Shown here: positions 22,912 to 32,274 of the stretch, piece by piece
How positions within the stretch are numbered: position 1 is the first letter of the stretch
Layout: each line of letters opens with the position of its first letter
Made by a program: the position numbers and the translations under genes
Source of the DNA: Bacteroidota bacterium
GTDB lineage: Bacteria > Bacteroidota > Bacteroidia > Chitinophagales > Chitinophagaceae
Direction: 5' to 3'
Length of the DNA stretch: 64,000 bases
Assembly: GCA_020161435.1 (NCBI GenBank)
Contig: JAIUNV010000006.1
Location: forward strand, 62,001-126,000
Notes under the pieces: model-generated
What the model was told of the DNA's origin: nothing
What the model saw: the letters and a program-made list of their open reading frames with translations, nothing else
Databases searched by the model: none

Positions 22912-24720
22912 ATGAAGGAGATACGGAATTTTTGCATTATTGCCCACATCGACCATGGTAAGAGCACCCTGGCCGACCGACTGTTGCAAACCACCAATAC
23001 CATCAGCGAACGCCAAATGATGGATCAGGTGCTGGACGATATGGACCTGGAGCGGGAAAAAGGCATCACCATTAAGAGCCACGCCATTCAGCTCGACTAT
23101 AACTATACCGGCAGCAAGCCCGATTTGGCCGGCCAAAAATTTACCCTCAACCTCATTGATACCCCCGGCCATGTAGACTTTAGCTACGAAGTAAGCCGGG
23201 CACTGGCTGCCTGCGAAGGCGCCCTGCTGTTGGTAGATGCTGCCCAAGGCATTCAGGCCCAAACCATCAGCAACCTTTATCTGGCGCTGGAAAACGACCT
23301 CGAAATCATTCCTGTTATCAATAAGATAGACATGGATGGTGCCATGGTGGAGGAAGTTGAAGACCAAATCATCGATCTGATTGGCTGTAAGCGGGAAGAC
23401 ATTCTTCGTGCCAGCGGCCGTACGGGTTTGGGTGTGCCCGAAATACTGGAAGCCATTGTAGAACGCATACCCGCACCGGTTGGCGACCCCGAAGCGCCGT
23501 TGCAGGCACTCATCTTCGATAGTGTGTTCAATAGCTTCCGTGGTATCATCGTGTATTATCGTATTGTAAATGGTACACTCAAAAAAGGCGACAAAGTAAA
23601 ATTTGCTGCCGTGGGTACTGAGTACGAAGCCGACGAAGTAGGCATTTTGAAAATGGGATTGGCACCTCGCCAGGTAGTCAATTGCGGCGATGTAGGCTAC
23701 ATCATTACCGGTATTAAAAATGCTAAAGAAGTAAAAGTGGGTGATACCATTACGCTGGCCAGCCGCCCTGCGGAAATGATCAAAGGTTTTGAAGAAGTAA
23801 AGCCCATGGTTTTTGCGGGCATCTTCCCTGTAGAAACCGATGCCTTTGAAGAACTGCGGGATTGTATGGAAAAACTGCAACTCAACGATGCTTCCCTCAC
23901 TTTCGAACTCGAAACCTCACAGGCCCTCGGCTTTGGTTTCCGATGCGGTTTCCTGGGCATGCTGCACATGGAAATTATTCAGGAGCGACTGGAGCGGGAG
24001 TTTAACCAAACGGTCATTACCACCGTACCCAACGTAAGTTTTATTGCTACCACTACCAAGGGCGAAGTCATTACCATCAGCAACCCGGCCGATATGCCCG
24101 AAGTGGTGCGCATCGAAAAAATAGATGAGCCATTCATCAAAGCACAAATCATTACCAAGCCAGAGTACATTGGCAATATCATGACGCTGTGCATTGGCAA
24201 GCGGGGCATGCTCATCAATCAGGGCTATCTTACACCTACCCGTGTTGAGCTCATTTTCGAAATGCCACTCACCGAAATCGTGTTCGACTTTTACGACAAA
24301 CTGAAGAGTCAGACCCGTGGATACGCTTCGTTCGATTACCATCCCATTGGCTACCGCGAAAGTGATATTGTAAAAATGGACATCCTGCTGAACGGCGATA
24401 AAGTGGATGCATTGAGTGCACTCATTCACCGCAGCCGTGCACAGGAGTTTGGCCGTAAGCTTTGCGAAAAACTGAAAGAACTCTTGCCCCGTCAGCAATT
24501 CCAGATTGCCATTCAGGCCGCCATTGGCGCCAAAATTGTGGCCCGTGAAAACATCAGCGCCATGCGGAAAGATGTAACCGCCAAATGTTATGGTGGCGAT
24601 ATTAGCCGGAAGCGTAAACTGCTGGAAAAGCAGAAAGAAGGTAAGAAGCGGATGCGCCAGATCGGTAACGTAGAAGTGCCACAGGAAGCCTTCCTGGCGG
24701 TGCTGAAATTGGATGATTGA
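22912..24720 (+). CDS. lepA: Elongation factor 4 (LepA)
   Basis: A ribosome-associated GTPase that remodels or back-translocates stalled ribosomes. 602 residues from the ATG at 22912 ([20 protein letters not shown]), matching the family; the frame is open further upstream but not LepA-like. The GTPase motifs are intact: G1 [10 protein letters not shown]3 DTPGHVDF, G4 NKID. LepA-specific C-terminal segments include [34 protein letters not shown] and [20 protein letters not shown] near the end. It is divergent from the sensor kinase and is followed by a hairpin terminator. Confidence 0.97.
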   Translation: MKEIRNFCIIAHIDHGKSTLADRLLQTTNTISERQMMDQVLDDMDLEREKGITIKSHAIQLDYNYTGSKPDLAGQKFTLNLIDTPGHVDFSYEVSRALAACEGALLLVDAAQGIQAQTISNLYLALENDLEIIPVINKIDMDGAMVEEVEDQIIDLIGCKREDILRASGRTGLGVPEILEAIVERIPAPVGDPEAPLQALIFDSVFNSFRGIIVYYRIVNGTLKKGDKVKFAAVGTEYEADEVGILKMGLAPRQVVNCGDVGYIITGIKNAKEVKVGDTITLASRPAEMIKGFEEVKPMVFAGIFPVETDAFEELRDCMEKLQLNDASLTFELETSQALGFGFRCGFLGMLHMEIIQERLEREFNQTVITTVPNVSFIATTTKGEVITISNPADMPEVVRIEKIDEPFIKAQIITKPEYIGNIMTLCIGKRGMLINQGYLTPTRVELIFEMPLTEIVFDFYDKLKSQTRGYASFDYHPIGYRESDIVKMDILLNGDKVDALSALIHRSRAQEFGRKLCEKLKELLPRQQFQIAIQAAIGAKIVARENISAMRKDVTAKCYGGDISRKRKLLEKQKEGKKRMRQIGNVEVPQEAFLAVLKLDD

Positions 24721-24742
24721 TTTATTTCAAGAATAGTGTTTG

Positions 24743-24776
24743 GCAAAAGCCTGCAATCAATTTGCAGGCTTTTGCA
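24743..24776 (+). terminator. Terminator hairpin after lepA
   Basis: GCAAAAGCCTGCA (24743-24755) pairs with TGCAGGCTTTTGC across a 7-base loop, 13 bp in all. The T tract is part of the stem rather than following it, so it may act in both directions. Confidence 0.6.
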
Positions 24777-24868
24777 TTGTATGCCCTTGGTAAAAATCAT
24801 TTTTTGTTGGGTTGCTTTTTTCACCGTATGCCGCTACCTTGAGCAGTATTAAAAAAACAACAAATGCT

Positions 24869-26248
24869 ATGCGGATATTTGCTGGCATATTTTGGCTGCT
24901 GTGCAGCATGAAGGCGGTGGCTCAACCTGTACTGGAGCCGGCAGGCGGTGCCGGTGTTTCCTTTACGCATGCCGATGAATTTGCTGAGGCCGACTATGCT
25001 CAAATGCGACTGCTATTGGCCAACAATAAACTGCAACTGCAAAAAGCCAACCTATGGAATGCGCCCATGCCACAGGCAACACTGTTTCAATGGCCCACCC
25101 GATTGCGCAGCAATATTTTACCCAATCAAAATGCTTCGTATGCTGGCTACTACGGCATCTCCAATTATATCGATCAAAACACGGGCTATCCCAATCTGGT
25201 GCAGGATTATAATTGCGGCAACCGCTCTTACGATTTAAGTAGTGGCTACAACCACCGTGGTACCGATATTTTTTCGTGGCCATTTCCCTGGCATAAAATG
25301 CGCTACAATGAAGTAGAAATTATTGCCGGAGCAGCAGGTACCATCATTGGCAAACTGGATGGCAACCCCGATCAGAACTGTGCTTTTTGTACCAGTGCCT
25401 GCGACTGGAATGCGGTGTATGTGCGGCATGCCGATGGTTCTGTGGCCTGGTACGGACATTTAAAAAGTGGCAGCCTGACCACCAAGCCCATTGGTGCTAC
25501 CGTAACTGCCGGCGAATATCTCGGCGTAATGGGCAGTAGTGGAAACTCTACCGGTCCGCACCTGCATTTTGAAGTGTGGGAAAATGAATCGCTGACAAAA
25601 TTGGTAGATCCATGGGCGGGTGCTTGTAATACGCTGAATGGTACCACCAGCTGGTGGGCCAGCCAGCAACCTTACCGCATGACTGGCATCAATGCCATTA
25701 TGACCCACGGTAAAGCACCGGTAAATACGCAATGCCCTTCGGGCGAAGTGGTGAATGAAAAGAAAAGTTTTAAAGCTGGGGATACGGTTTTTCTGGGCTC
25801 CTATTATCGGGATCAACTGGCGGGCCAAACCGCAGCCCACGAAATATATATGCCCAACAATACCCGGTATTTAAACTGGTCGCAAAACCTGCAATCCACT
25901 TTCAATGCCTCCTGGTGGTATTATTATTTCATATTGCCCACCAATGCTGCAGCCGGCGAATGGCGGTACGACATTACCCACAACGGTGTTTTGTACCGTA
26001 CCCGCTTTGCCGTGGGTCAGTCTATGAGCTACACGTTTAATGGCAACGGCAGCTTTTTCGATCCTGCTCAATGGTTGGGTAGCCGCATGCCTTCTATACC
26101 CGTGCCCGATGGCGTGGAAGTGCTGATACAAACAACCGGGGCCAATGTGTGTACGGTAGATATACCGGTGATTTTTTTAAAAGGCTCGAAACTTACTGTA
26201 GGCACAGGTAGCAATATCCGGTTTCAGCAAAACCTGCAATGGCAGTAA
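24869..26248 (+). CDS. Secreted M23-family peptidase (LytM type)
   Basis: 459 residues from the ATG at 24869, which gives a signal peptide (MRIFAGIFWLLCSMKAVAQP). The M23 domain covers about residues 105-260. The zinc ligands are visible in NHRGTDIF (His and Asp) and in the late HLHFEVW (His-X-His), with YGHLKSG and GEYLGVMGSSGNSTGPHLHF between. Such enzymes are peptidoglycan endopeptidases outside the inner membrane. The C-terminal 200 residues form a beta-rich extension ending without a clear sorting motif; its role is unknown. The active-site set is complete, so activity is likely. Confidence 0.9.
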   Translation: MRIFAGIFWLLCSMKAVAQPVLEPAGGAGVSFTHADEFAEADYAQMRLLLANNKLQLQKANLWNAPMPQATLFQWPTRLRSNILPNQNASYAGYYGISNYIDQNTGYPNLVQDYNCGNRSYDLSSGYNHRGTDIFSWPFPWHKMRYNEVEIIAGAAGTIIGKLDGNPDQNCAFCTSACDWNAVYVRHADGSVAWYGHLKSGSLTTKPIGATVTAGEYLGVMGSSGNSTGPHLHFEVWENESLTKLVDPWAGACNTLNGTTSWWASQQPYRMTGINAIMTHGKAPVNTQCPSGEVVNEKKSFKAGDTVFLGSYYRDQLAGQTAAHEIYMPNNTRYLNWSQNLQSTFNASWWYYYFILPTNAAAGEWRYDITHNGVLYRTRFAVGQSMSYTFNGNGSFFDPAQWLGSRMPSIPVPDGVEVLIQTTGANVCTVDIPVIFLKGSKLTVGTGSNIRFQQNLQWQ

Positions 26249-26334
26249 CTGCTGCATGATATTGCTCATTGAATACATGAGTAAGTTGTAGTGAACTTTA
26301 CAAATGCCAGCATGGCTCATTAAAACATTTGCCC

Positions 26335-26709
26335 ATGAAAAACTATAGCCTCGATACAGAAATGATGATTGAAGTAAATGCCCGCTTTATAGCCAAAGGG
26401 CAAGATGAGCCACTCACCGGCAATATCTACAACGTTCGCTTGTTTGAAAGAGATTTTCTGGAAGATGAGTTCTTGGGTGAATCCATCCCCGATGAGCACG
26501 GCGTAGTGCATTTCCGCTTTTCGCCTGCCAAATTACACGATGGTTTTCTCGACGATAAAATGCCCGACTTTTTCTTTGTGCTGTATAAAAATGGCGAAGT
26601 ACATTTTCAAAGCCAGGTGATGGAAAACGTGTACCTCGATGCTATTGAGTTGTACAAAAAAGGCACCGGTGAAATTATTTACCTCGGTACATTTTTGGTA
26701 GATGCCTGA
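26335..26709 (+). CDS. Uncharacterised protein, C2/transthyretin-like fold possible
   Basis: 124 residues from the ATG at 26335, no signal peptide, acidic. The sequence alternates short beta strands: MIEVNARFIAKGQDEPLTGN, YNVRLFERDFLEDEFLGESI, HGVVHFRFSPAKL, DFFFVLYKNGEVHF. The pattern of a strand followed by polar loops with FLGE and a later GEIIYLGTFLV suggests a small beta-sandwich, but I do not recognise a named family. It lies between the M23 peptidase and the membrane glycosyltransferase on the same strand. Coding is supported by a family-like composition and tight spacing (20 bases to the next gene). Confidence 0.6.
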   Translation: MKNYSLDTEMMIEVNARFIAKGQDEPLTGNIYNVRLFERDFLEDEFLGESIPDEHGVVHFRFSPAKLHDGFLDDKMPDFFFVLYKNGEVHFQSQVMENVYLDAIELYKKGTGEIIYLGTFLVDA

Positions 26710-26729
26710 TAAAGGCATCTTTGTAAGGC

Positions 26730-28361
26730 ATGACAGCCAAACACTACTACCTGTTTCGTTTTTTTACATCTACTACCTGGCAGCAAATAAGCCCGGCCAA
26801 CCGGCGGTTATTTGCTGCCATTTTATTGTTGCATTTCATATTGTCGGGCTGGTTTATTAGCCGCACTTATTTTACCAACGATGAGTATGCATACTACGGA
26901 TGGGCCGTTCGTTGGGCACAGGGTCATCAGGAGCGTATAGAACCCACCGACGATTCTAAAACTCCTATTGTAGCGCCTGCGCTATTGCCCATTGTACTCA
27001 AGCCTTGGTTGCAAAAAAACGACGATGCTCACGGTTATGCATTGCTGCAAGCCGGTCGTTGGATGATGTATGTGTACCAGCTGTTTGGTGCAGTTGTTAT
27101 GCTGCTGTGCTGCTACCGCTTGTGGGGCGGCCGTAAGTGGGTTTTTCCTTTAGTGCTGTATCTCTTCGATCCGGAAGTATTCAGCTTTGGCATGTTGGTG
27201 GGTAGCGATGTGCCAAGCATGGTGTTGTTGTTTGCAACCTGCTTTGCCGCATGGCGATACTGGCAAAGCAACGAGCTGAGGCACTGGCTGTGGATGAGCA
27301 TTTTTTTATCGATGGCGGTAGTGGCAAAAGCATCAATGTTGTATGCTATTCCATTGTGCATGCTGCTGTTTGTAATAGCCCCAAAGCAAGCTAATCATAT
27401 CCGGATAGCCGCCTGGAAACGCTGGTTGTTGCTGCTATTTACCGTGTGGTTGTTTGTGCATGTGGCCTATTACTTTCAGCATAGTTTTTTTCCTGTTGCT
27501 GAATTGCCCCAAAAAAGCGATGCCTTCCAGCAACTGGCGGCATCTCTATCTGCTTTTAGCCAATGGCCGGTGCCGTTGCCGTACGGTTTTGTAAGCGGTT
27601 TCGATTTGCTTAAGTACAACGAGCAGCTGGGTGGTGGTAATGGATCCATCTATTCTTTTTTGGGTGTGTACTTTAATGAAACCTATTTTGCCCGTGGTCC
27701 GGTTTGGTATTACTACGGGTTTGTATTTATGTACAAGTGGCCGCTGTATGCATGGGCTATGTTGCTGCTGGCTGTAGGGTTGCTTTTTCGGAAAATGGGC
27801 AGCTGGTTGTACTGGCGCCAACGGGTGTTTTGGTGGATGCCGCTACTGGTGTACGGACTGCTGCTGAGCTTCGTCAATCCTTTTCAAATTGGCCTCCGGC
27901 ATGCATTGCTGTTATTTCCTTTTTTATACCTGCTGGTAGGTTATGCAGCCAATTGGTGCTGGGCCAGGTATCAAAAAACAACACGTCTTTTGTTACTGCT
28001 CTATACACTCAGCTGGGTGTCGTATTGGCCCAATATGCTTTCTTACACCAACGAGTTGCTGTGGCCCAAACATTTGGCTTATCGTAAGCTCTTCGATTCA
28101 TCCATCAGCTACGGGCATGCCAAGCCATATCTCGAACGTTTTTTGCAATTGAACCCTGAATACAAAAGGCCTTCCACCACACCGGCTACAGGTAAGTTTG
28201 CCATCGACCTCGAAACCGTGGCTGCTCCATTGAATGCGCATGGCTTGCAATGGTTGCATACCTTAAAGCCGCCCCATGCACACTACATGCACGTGGTATT
28301 GCTGTACGAAGTAACCGAAGCTGATTTGCAAAAGACCCATTCTAATGTGTTGGGTAAATAA
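26730..28361 (+). CDS. Polytopic membrane glycosyltransferase-like protein (PMT/ArnT type)
   Basis: 543 residues with about ten to eleven membrane helices, the first near 25-45. Directly after it comes TYFTNDEYAYYGWAVRWAQG, an acidic motif in the first periplasmic loop of the kind used by GT39/GT83 (PMT/ArnT) enzymes. Such enzymes transfer a sugar from a polyprenyl carrier to a protein or lipid acceptor. A soluble C-terminal segment of about 100 residues (NPEYKRPSTTPATGKFAIDL and so on) follows the helices. Acceptor and sugar are unknown. glgB follows 55 bases downstream. Confidence 0.7.
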   Translation: MTAKHYYLFRFFTSTTWQQISPANRRLFAAILLLHFILSGWFISRTYFTNDEYAYYGWAVRWAQGHQERIEPTDDSKTPIVAPALLPIVLKPWLQKNDDAHGYALLQAGRWMMYVYQLFGAVVMLLCCYRLWGGRKWVFPLVLYLFDPEVFSFGMLVGSDVPSMVLLFATCFAAWRYWQSNELRHWLWMSIFLSMAVVAKASMLYAIPLCMLLFVIAPKQANHIRIAAWKRWLLLLFTVWLFVHVAYYFQHSFFPVAELPQKSDAFQQLAASLSAFSQWPVPLPYGFVSGFDLLKYNEQLGGGNGSIYSFLGVYFNETYFARGPVWYYYGFVFMYKWPLYAWAMLLLAVGLLFRKMGSWLYWRQRVFWWMPLLVYGLLLSFVNPFQIGLRHALLLFPFLYLLVGYAANWCWARYQKTTRLLLLLYTLSWVSYWPNMLSYTNELLWPKHLAYRKLFDSSISYGHAKPYLERFLQLNPEYKRPSTTPATGKFAIDLETVAAPLNAHGLQWLHTLKPPHAHYMHVVLLYEVTEADLQKTHSNVLGK

Positions 28362-28416
28362 GTCAGTGCAGCTGTGGCATTGCCATATGTGTTACATTTA
28401 AAGAAAAACAATTGAT

Positions 28417-30534
28417 ATGTGTGCCGAACATAAAAAGCCTGCCCAAAAAGTGGCTGCACATGCTCAACAGCAACCCATAGCCAAAGCCAAAAAGGCACCG
28501 GCAAAAGCCACACTGAAAGATGAACCACATGCTGCTCCTGCTGTAAAAGCAAAAGCAGCACCGAAGAAAAAGAACACTAAAACCACCATACACTTGCGAT
28601 ACGAAGACCAGCATTTTGTAGACAGCACAAAACCTGTGTGGAACTACAGCCGCTTTACACCCGAAGATTTACAAAATCTGCATCAGGGCACACTGTACCG
28701 CGGGTACGATTTGTTTGGAGCACATGCCATGCAAGTGCTCGATACCGATGGATACTACTTTGCCGTGTGGGCACCCAATGCATCCTCAGTAAGTGTGATG
28801 GGCGATTTCAACCACTGGAAAGCCCACAGCCACGAGTTGTTTGTACGCCTCGATCAATCGGGTATTTGGGAAGGCTTTATTCCGGGCGTAAAAAAAGGCG
28901 ATGCCTATAAGTTTCACATTGTTGGCTTTCAGGGTGTACGCTTGGATAAAGGCGATCCGTATGCTTTGTTTTGGGAGAAGCGACCTAAAACAGCTTCGGT
29001 GGCATGGAGCATTCATGACTATCAATGGAAGGATAGCGAATGGATGAAAAAACGCAAAAAACACAACTCGCTGAATGCCCCGTGGAATGTGTACGAAGTG
29101 CATTTGGCCAGCTGGATGCGGCCTGTAAAAAACGATGAAGAAAGCTACAATACCTATACACAAATAGCTGAGCGTTTGGTGCCCTATGTAAAAGAAATGG
29201 GCTTCACGCATGTTGAATTGATGCCCGTGATGGAGCATCCGTACGATGGTAGCTGGGGCTATCAGGGCACCGGTTATTTTGCCCCTACCAGCCGCTTTGG
29301 TACGCCGCAGGAATTCATGGGGTTGATTGATGCTTTCCATCAGGCGGGCATTGGCGTGATTCTCGATTGGGTGCCCTCGCATTTTCCGTACGATATGCAC
29401 GGCCTCTTTATGTTCGATGGTACGCATACCTACGAATACGCCGATATGCGCAAAGGCTATCACCCCGATTGGAACAGTTACATTTTCAATTACAAGCGGG
29501 CTGAAGTAAAATCATTCCTCATCAGCTCGGCTCGTTTTTGGTTCGATAAATACCATATCGATGGCTTTAGGGTAGATGCGGTGAGCAGCATGCTGCGTCT
29601 CGATTACAGCCGCAATGAAGGCCAGTGGGAACCCAACGAATTTGGCGGCAACGGTAACATTGAAGCCATTGCTTTTTTGAAGGAAATGAACGAGATGATT
29701 TACCGCGATTTTCCGGATACACAAACCATTGCCGAAGAAGCAACGGACTGGCCGGGTGTAAGCAAACCTACTTTTGCCGATGGCCTTGGCTTTGGTATGA
29801 AATGGATGATGGGCTGGATGCACGATACGTTGAAGTACTTCAAAAAGGACCCTATTTTCCGGCAGTTTCAGCAAGATCAGTTTTCGTTTAGCATGATGTA
29901 CTACCACGACGAAAACTTTATGCTGCCGCTCAGCCACGATGAAGTGGTGCATGGCAAAAGCCCCATGCTCTACAAAATGCCCGGCGATGAATGGCAGAAG
30001 TTTGCCAACCTTCGTTTGCTGTACACGTACATGTTTACGCACCCCGGCGGCAAGCTGTTGTTTATGGGCAATGAATTTGGCAGCACCCAAGAGTGGAACC
30101 ACAAAACAGAACTGCCTTGGGAACTGCTGCAATACGACTGCCACCGCCTGCTGAAAGATTGTGTGCGGGATGTGCTGCACCTCGTAAAAAGAGAACCCGC
30201 TTTTTACGAAATACAATTTGATTCCGATTGCTTTGAGTGGGTGGAAATCAATCGCAGGGCAGAGTGTGTGATGGCGTTCCGCCGCAGGGCTAAAAAAGAA
30301 AAAGATGATGTGATCGTGGTGTTCAACATGACACCGGTTGTTCGTCACGACTTTCCGATTTATGCAACCGGCAAAAAGCTGTGGAAGGAAATCTTCAACT
30401 CCGATAGCAAAGCGTACTGGGGCACAGGCGATGTATTCAACCCCGACATACCCTGCACATTGGTAGACAAAGAAAGCAAGCGGTATGAGCTGAAATTACA
30501 CCTACCGGCACTGGGTGCTATTGTGTTGAAATAA
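28417..30534 (+). CDS. glgB: 1,4-alpha-glucan branching enzyme
   Basis: 705 residues; forms alpha-1,6 branches in glycogen. After a low-complexity Lys/Ala/Pro extension (about 1-55) come a CBM48 domain (about 110-200, FAVWAPNASSVSVMGDFNHW), the GH13 barrel (about 215-580) and a C-terminal beta domain. Catalytic motifs: Asp in GFRVDAVSSML (about 387), Glu in IAEEATDWPG (about 443) and LSHDEVVHGK (about 508-516). The N-terminal tail is unusual for GlgB; it is rich in AKK/AAP repeats and could be a nucleic-acid- or surface-binding tether. Glycogen synthase or phosphorylase genes are not nearby. A bidirectional terminator follows. Confidence 0.95.
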   Translation: MCAEHKKPAQKVAAHAQQQPIAKAKKAPAKATLKDEPHAAPAVKAKAAPKKKNTKTTIHLRYEDQHFVDSTKPVWNYSRFTPEDLQNLHQGTLYRGYDLFGAHAMQVLDTDGYYFAVWAPNASSVSVMGDFNHWKAHSHELFVRLDQSGIWEGFIPGVKKGDAYKFHIVGFQGVRLDKGDPYALFWEKRPKTASVAWSIHDYQWKDSEWMKKRKKHNSLNAPWNVYEVHLASWMRPVKNDEESYNTYTQIAERLVPYVKEMGFTHVELMPVMEHPYDGSWGYQGTGYFAPTSRFGTPQEFMGLIDAFHQAGIGVILDWVPSHFPYDMHGLFMFDGTHTYEYADMRKGYHPDWNSYIFNYKRAEVKSFLISSARFWFDKYHIDGFRVDAVSSMLRLDYSRNEGQWEPNEFGGNGNIEAIAFLKEMNEMIYRDFPDTQTIAEEATDWPGVSKPTFADGLGFGMKWMMGWMHDTLKYFKKDPIFRQFQQDQFSFSMMYYHDENFMLPLSHDEVVHGKSPMLYKMPGDEWQKFANLRLLYTYMFTHPGGKLLFMGNEFGSTQEWNHKTELPWELLQYDCHRLLKDCVRDVLHLVKREPAFYEIQFDSDCFEWVEINRRAECVMAFRRRAKKEKDDVIVVFNMTPVVRHDFPIYATGKKLWKEIFNSDSKAYWGTGDVFNPDIPCTLVDKESKRYELKLHLPALGAIVLK

Positions 30535-30581
30535 TTTTTGTAGTCACCATGGCTCGTGTCACACGAGGCGTGACGCAAAAT

Positions 30582-30619
30582 AAAAAAGCGAACAGCATAC
30601 AAATGCTGTTCGCTTTTTT
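30582..30619. terminator. Bidirectional terminator after glgB
   Basis: AAAAAAGCGAACAGCAT (30582-30599 region) pairs with ATGCTGTTCGCTTTTTT (to 30619): an 11-bp stem with A and T tracts on both sides, between convergent genes. Confidence 0.85.
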
Positions 30620-30643
30620 ATGGCTCCTTTATTTAATGGTTAA

Positions 30644-31063
30644 TCACTTCAACTTCATCTGTGCAAAATAGGGGTGGTCGGGGTTTACAATCAACTCTTG
30701 GCGCAGCGGGTGTATCAGTACATCCATATCTTCTAAAGGAATGGCGCCCAAAAGCACTTCGCTGTCTCCGGGCAGCACCATAGCATTTACTGAAGTTCTT
30801 CTGTTTTTGAATTTCACTTCTAAAGGTGCTACTACATCACATTCCACAATTTCACCATTCGCTAATTGTGCTTTGCGTTTTTCCACTACGTGCAGCTGCA
30901 ATTGCTCCTGAATGTTTTCATTAATGCAAAGCATGTAGCTGCCAGTGTCTACCAAAGCAGTGACCTTCATGCGTTTCACTTCCTCCTCGCCAATGATATA
31001 CCGACGTTGTAAAGCAAGATCGTCGCCATTAATCAGTTCTATTTCTGCATATACCAAACCCAT
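30644..31063 (-). CDS. Clan AA (retropepsin-like) aspartic protease
   Basis: 139 residues. The catalytic motif TALVDTGSYM is near residue 36, and the second conserved element LLGAIPLEDMDVLIHP is near 105-120, the usual pair for single-domain, dimeric retropepsin-like bacterial proteases. No signal peptide or membrane helix, so it is probably cytoplasmic. It is the last gene of the minus-strand block that includes the heptose genes, but nothing links it to that pathway. Substrate unknown. Confidence 0.8.
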   Translation of the reverse strand: MGLVYAEIELINGDDLALQRRYIIGEEEVKRMKVTALVDTGSYMLCINENIQEQLQLHVVEKRKAQLANGEIVECDVVAPLEVKFKNRRTSVNAMVLPGDSEVLLGAIPLEDMDVLIHPLRQELIVNPDHPYFAQMKLK

Positions 31064-31151
31064 AGCGTACTATTTGTATGAAGTTAGTATTTTTTGTTTA
31101 CCAGCCAACGTCTCCTGTAAGCAACGTTGCGGTGATGTATCTACAACTGCT

Positions 31152-32216
31152 TTACCCATTCCCTGTTTTCGCTACCGGTTTCTTTTTTGTGGGTGCAGCG
31201 GGTTTTGCAGGCGTTGTTTTTTTGGGTGTTGGGGGCGCAGCTTTCGCTTTTTCTTTTTCCTCGGCTGTCTTCAGGTTTTTTTCTGTTTGCTTATCGAGGG
31301 CTTCATCGTCAAAGCTGCCATCGTCTTTTAAAATGAGCATGGGCTTGGGTTCGTTGCCATCGCCTCGGGCTTCCATAAATAGTTTGTCGATGTACTGCCA
31401 GCCGCCTTTGTCCCACTTCAAGGCTTCATAATCGCCACCTGGTACCAGCGTGTATTTTTTCTCCGGCTCGTTCGATTCACTCACCAGATTATCAATCACA
31501 ATCAGGCTGTCTACTTCATCATAATTGATGCGGGCACGGCCTTCTTTTTTGTATTCCAATACATAACGCTTACTGCCGCGGGGAAAAATTGAATCGTTGT
31601 TGAAGAAGAAAAAATCACCACCAAATTGTGGCTGCCCGTCTTCATCAAATCGAAGGATGTCAATCCACTTGCGGGTGGTGCGGTCGTTGTTTTCATCGTA
31701 GCCCAACAGCGTGTATACTTTTTGTTGGTTCACTTCGTGTTGCAGCAGTTTGTAGTACACAGCACCAATCCAGTTTTGATTGTTGCGAATGCTGTCTTGC
31801 GGTTGTTCGCTGTAGTCCGATACATCAAACAATGGCGTAAACTTAATGCTACCATCGGGTGTGTTGTATTGAATCACACCACGCTGCCGGTAGTTGTCAT
31901 CGTTCATGGGTATGTGCCAGGTGATGATGCGAAAGCTGCTGTCTTCCGGATACAACACCGGCGCCATTTGCATGGAGTCGAAGCCAAAATAAAAAGAGTA
32001 GGGAACCCGCATGGCACGTACCAGCAAGCGGGTAAACATGCTGTCGGCACGAAGGCGTTCGGTAGCAAACGTATCATCCAACATACGGTCGCCATAGGAT
32101 TGCAGCGAATCATCGATGCGTTGCAACATCTTAAAGTTGGACGACGTAATTCGTTGCGCTGCGCCTTCATTAGGAACGGCCAGCCACATCAGTATCAGCA
32201 AAAAGAAAATACGCAT
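31152..32216 (-). CDS. Secreted protein of unknown function
   Basis: 354 residues from the ATG at 32216 (MRIFFLLILMWLAVPNEGAA), which supplies a signal peptide; the longer frame upstream overlaps the intergenic spacer. The mature part is acidic and aromatic, with segments such as DSSFRIITWHIPMNDDNYRQ and WIDILRFDEDGQPQFGGDFF, probably one beta-rich domain. The last 60 residues are low-complexity Lys/Ala/Pro (KAKAAPPTPKKTTPAKPAAP), comparable to the GlgB N-terminus. I do not recognise a named family; related proteins of this shape occur in Bacteroidota. Located just downstream of the heptose genes. Confidence 0.7.
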   Translation of the reverse strand: MRIFFLLILMWLAVPNEGAAQRITSSNFKMLQRIDDSLQSYGDRMLDDTFATERLRADSMFTRLLVRAMRVPYSFYFGFDSMQMAPVLYPEDSSFRIITWHIPMNDDNYRQRGVIQYNTPDGSIKFTPLFDVSDYSEQPQDSIRNNQNWIGAVYYKLLQHEVNQQKVYTLLGYDENNDRTTRKWIDILRFDEDGQPQFGGDFFFFNNDSIFPRGSKRYVLEYKKEGRARINYDEVDSLIVIDNLVSESNEPEKKYTLVPGGDYEALKWDKGGWQYIDKLFMEARGDGNEPKPMLILKDDGSFDDEALDKQTEKNLKTAEEKEKAKAAPPTPKKTTPAKPAAPTKKKPVAKTGNG

Positions 32217-32274
32217 GGTTGCAAGGTATCTAACAAGCATAACAACGCTGCGGGGCTGTGGATATTTTAACAGC

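Noticed and set aside
22870..23880. A 336-codon minus-strand open frame opposite lepA
   Set aside because: Shadow of a strongly biased core gene; lepA on the other strand has all its motifs.
29512..30348. A 278-codon minus-strand frame opposite glgB
   Set aside because: His/Phe-rich shadow without recognisable domains; glgB catalytic motifs occupy the other strand.
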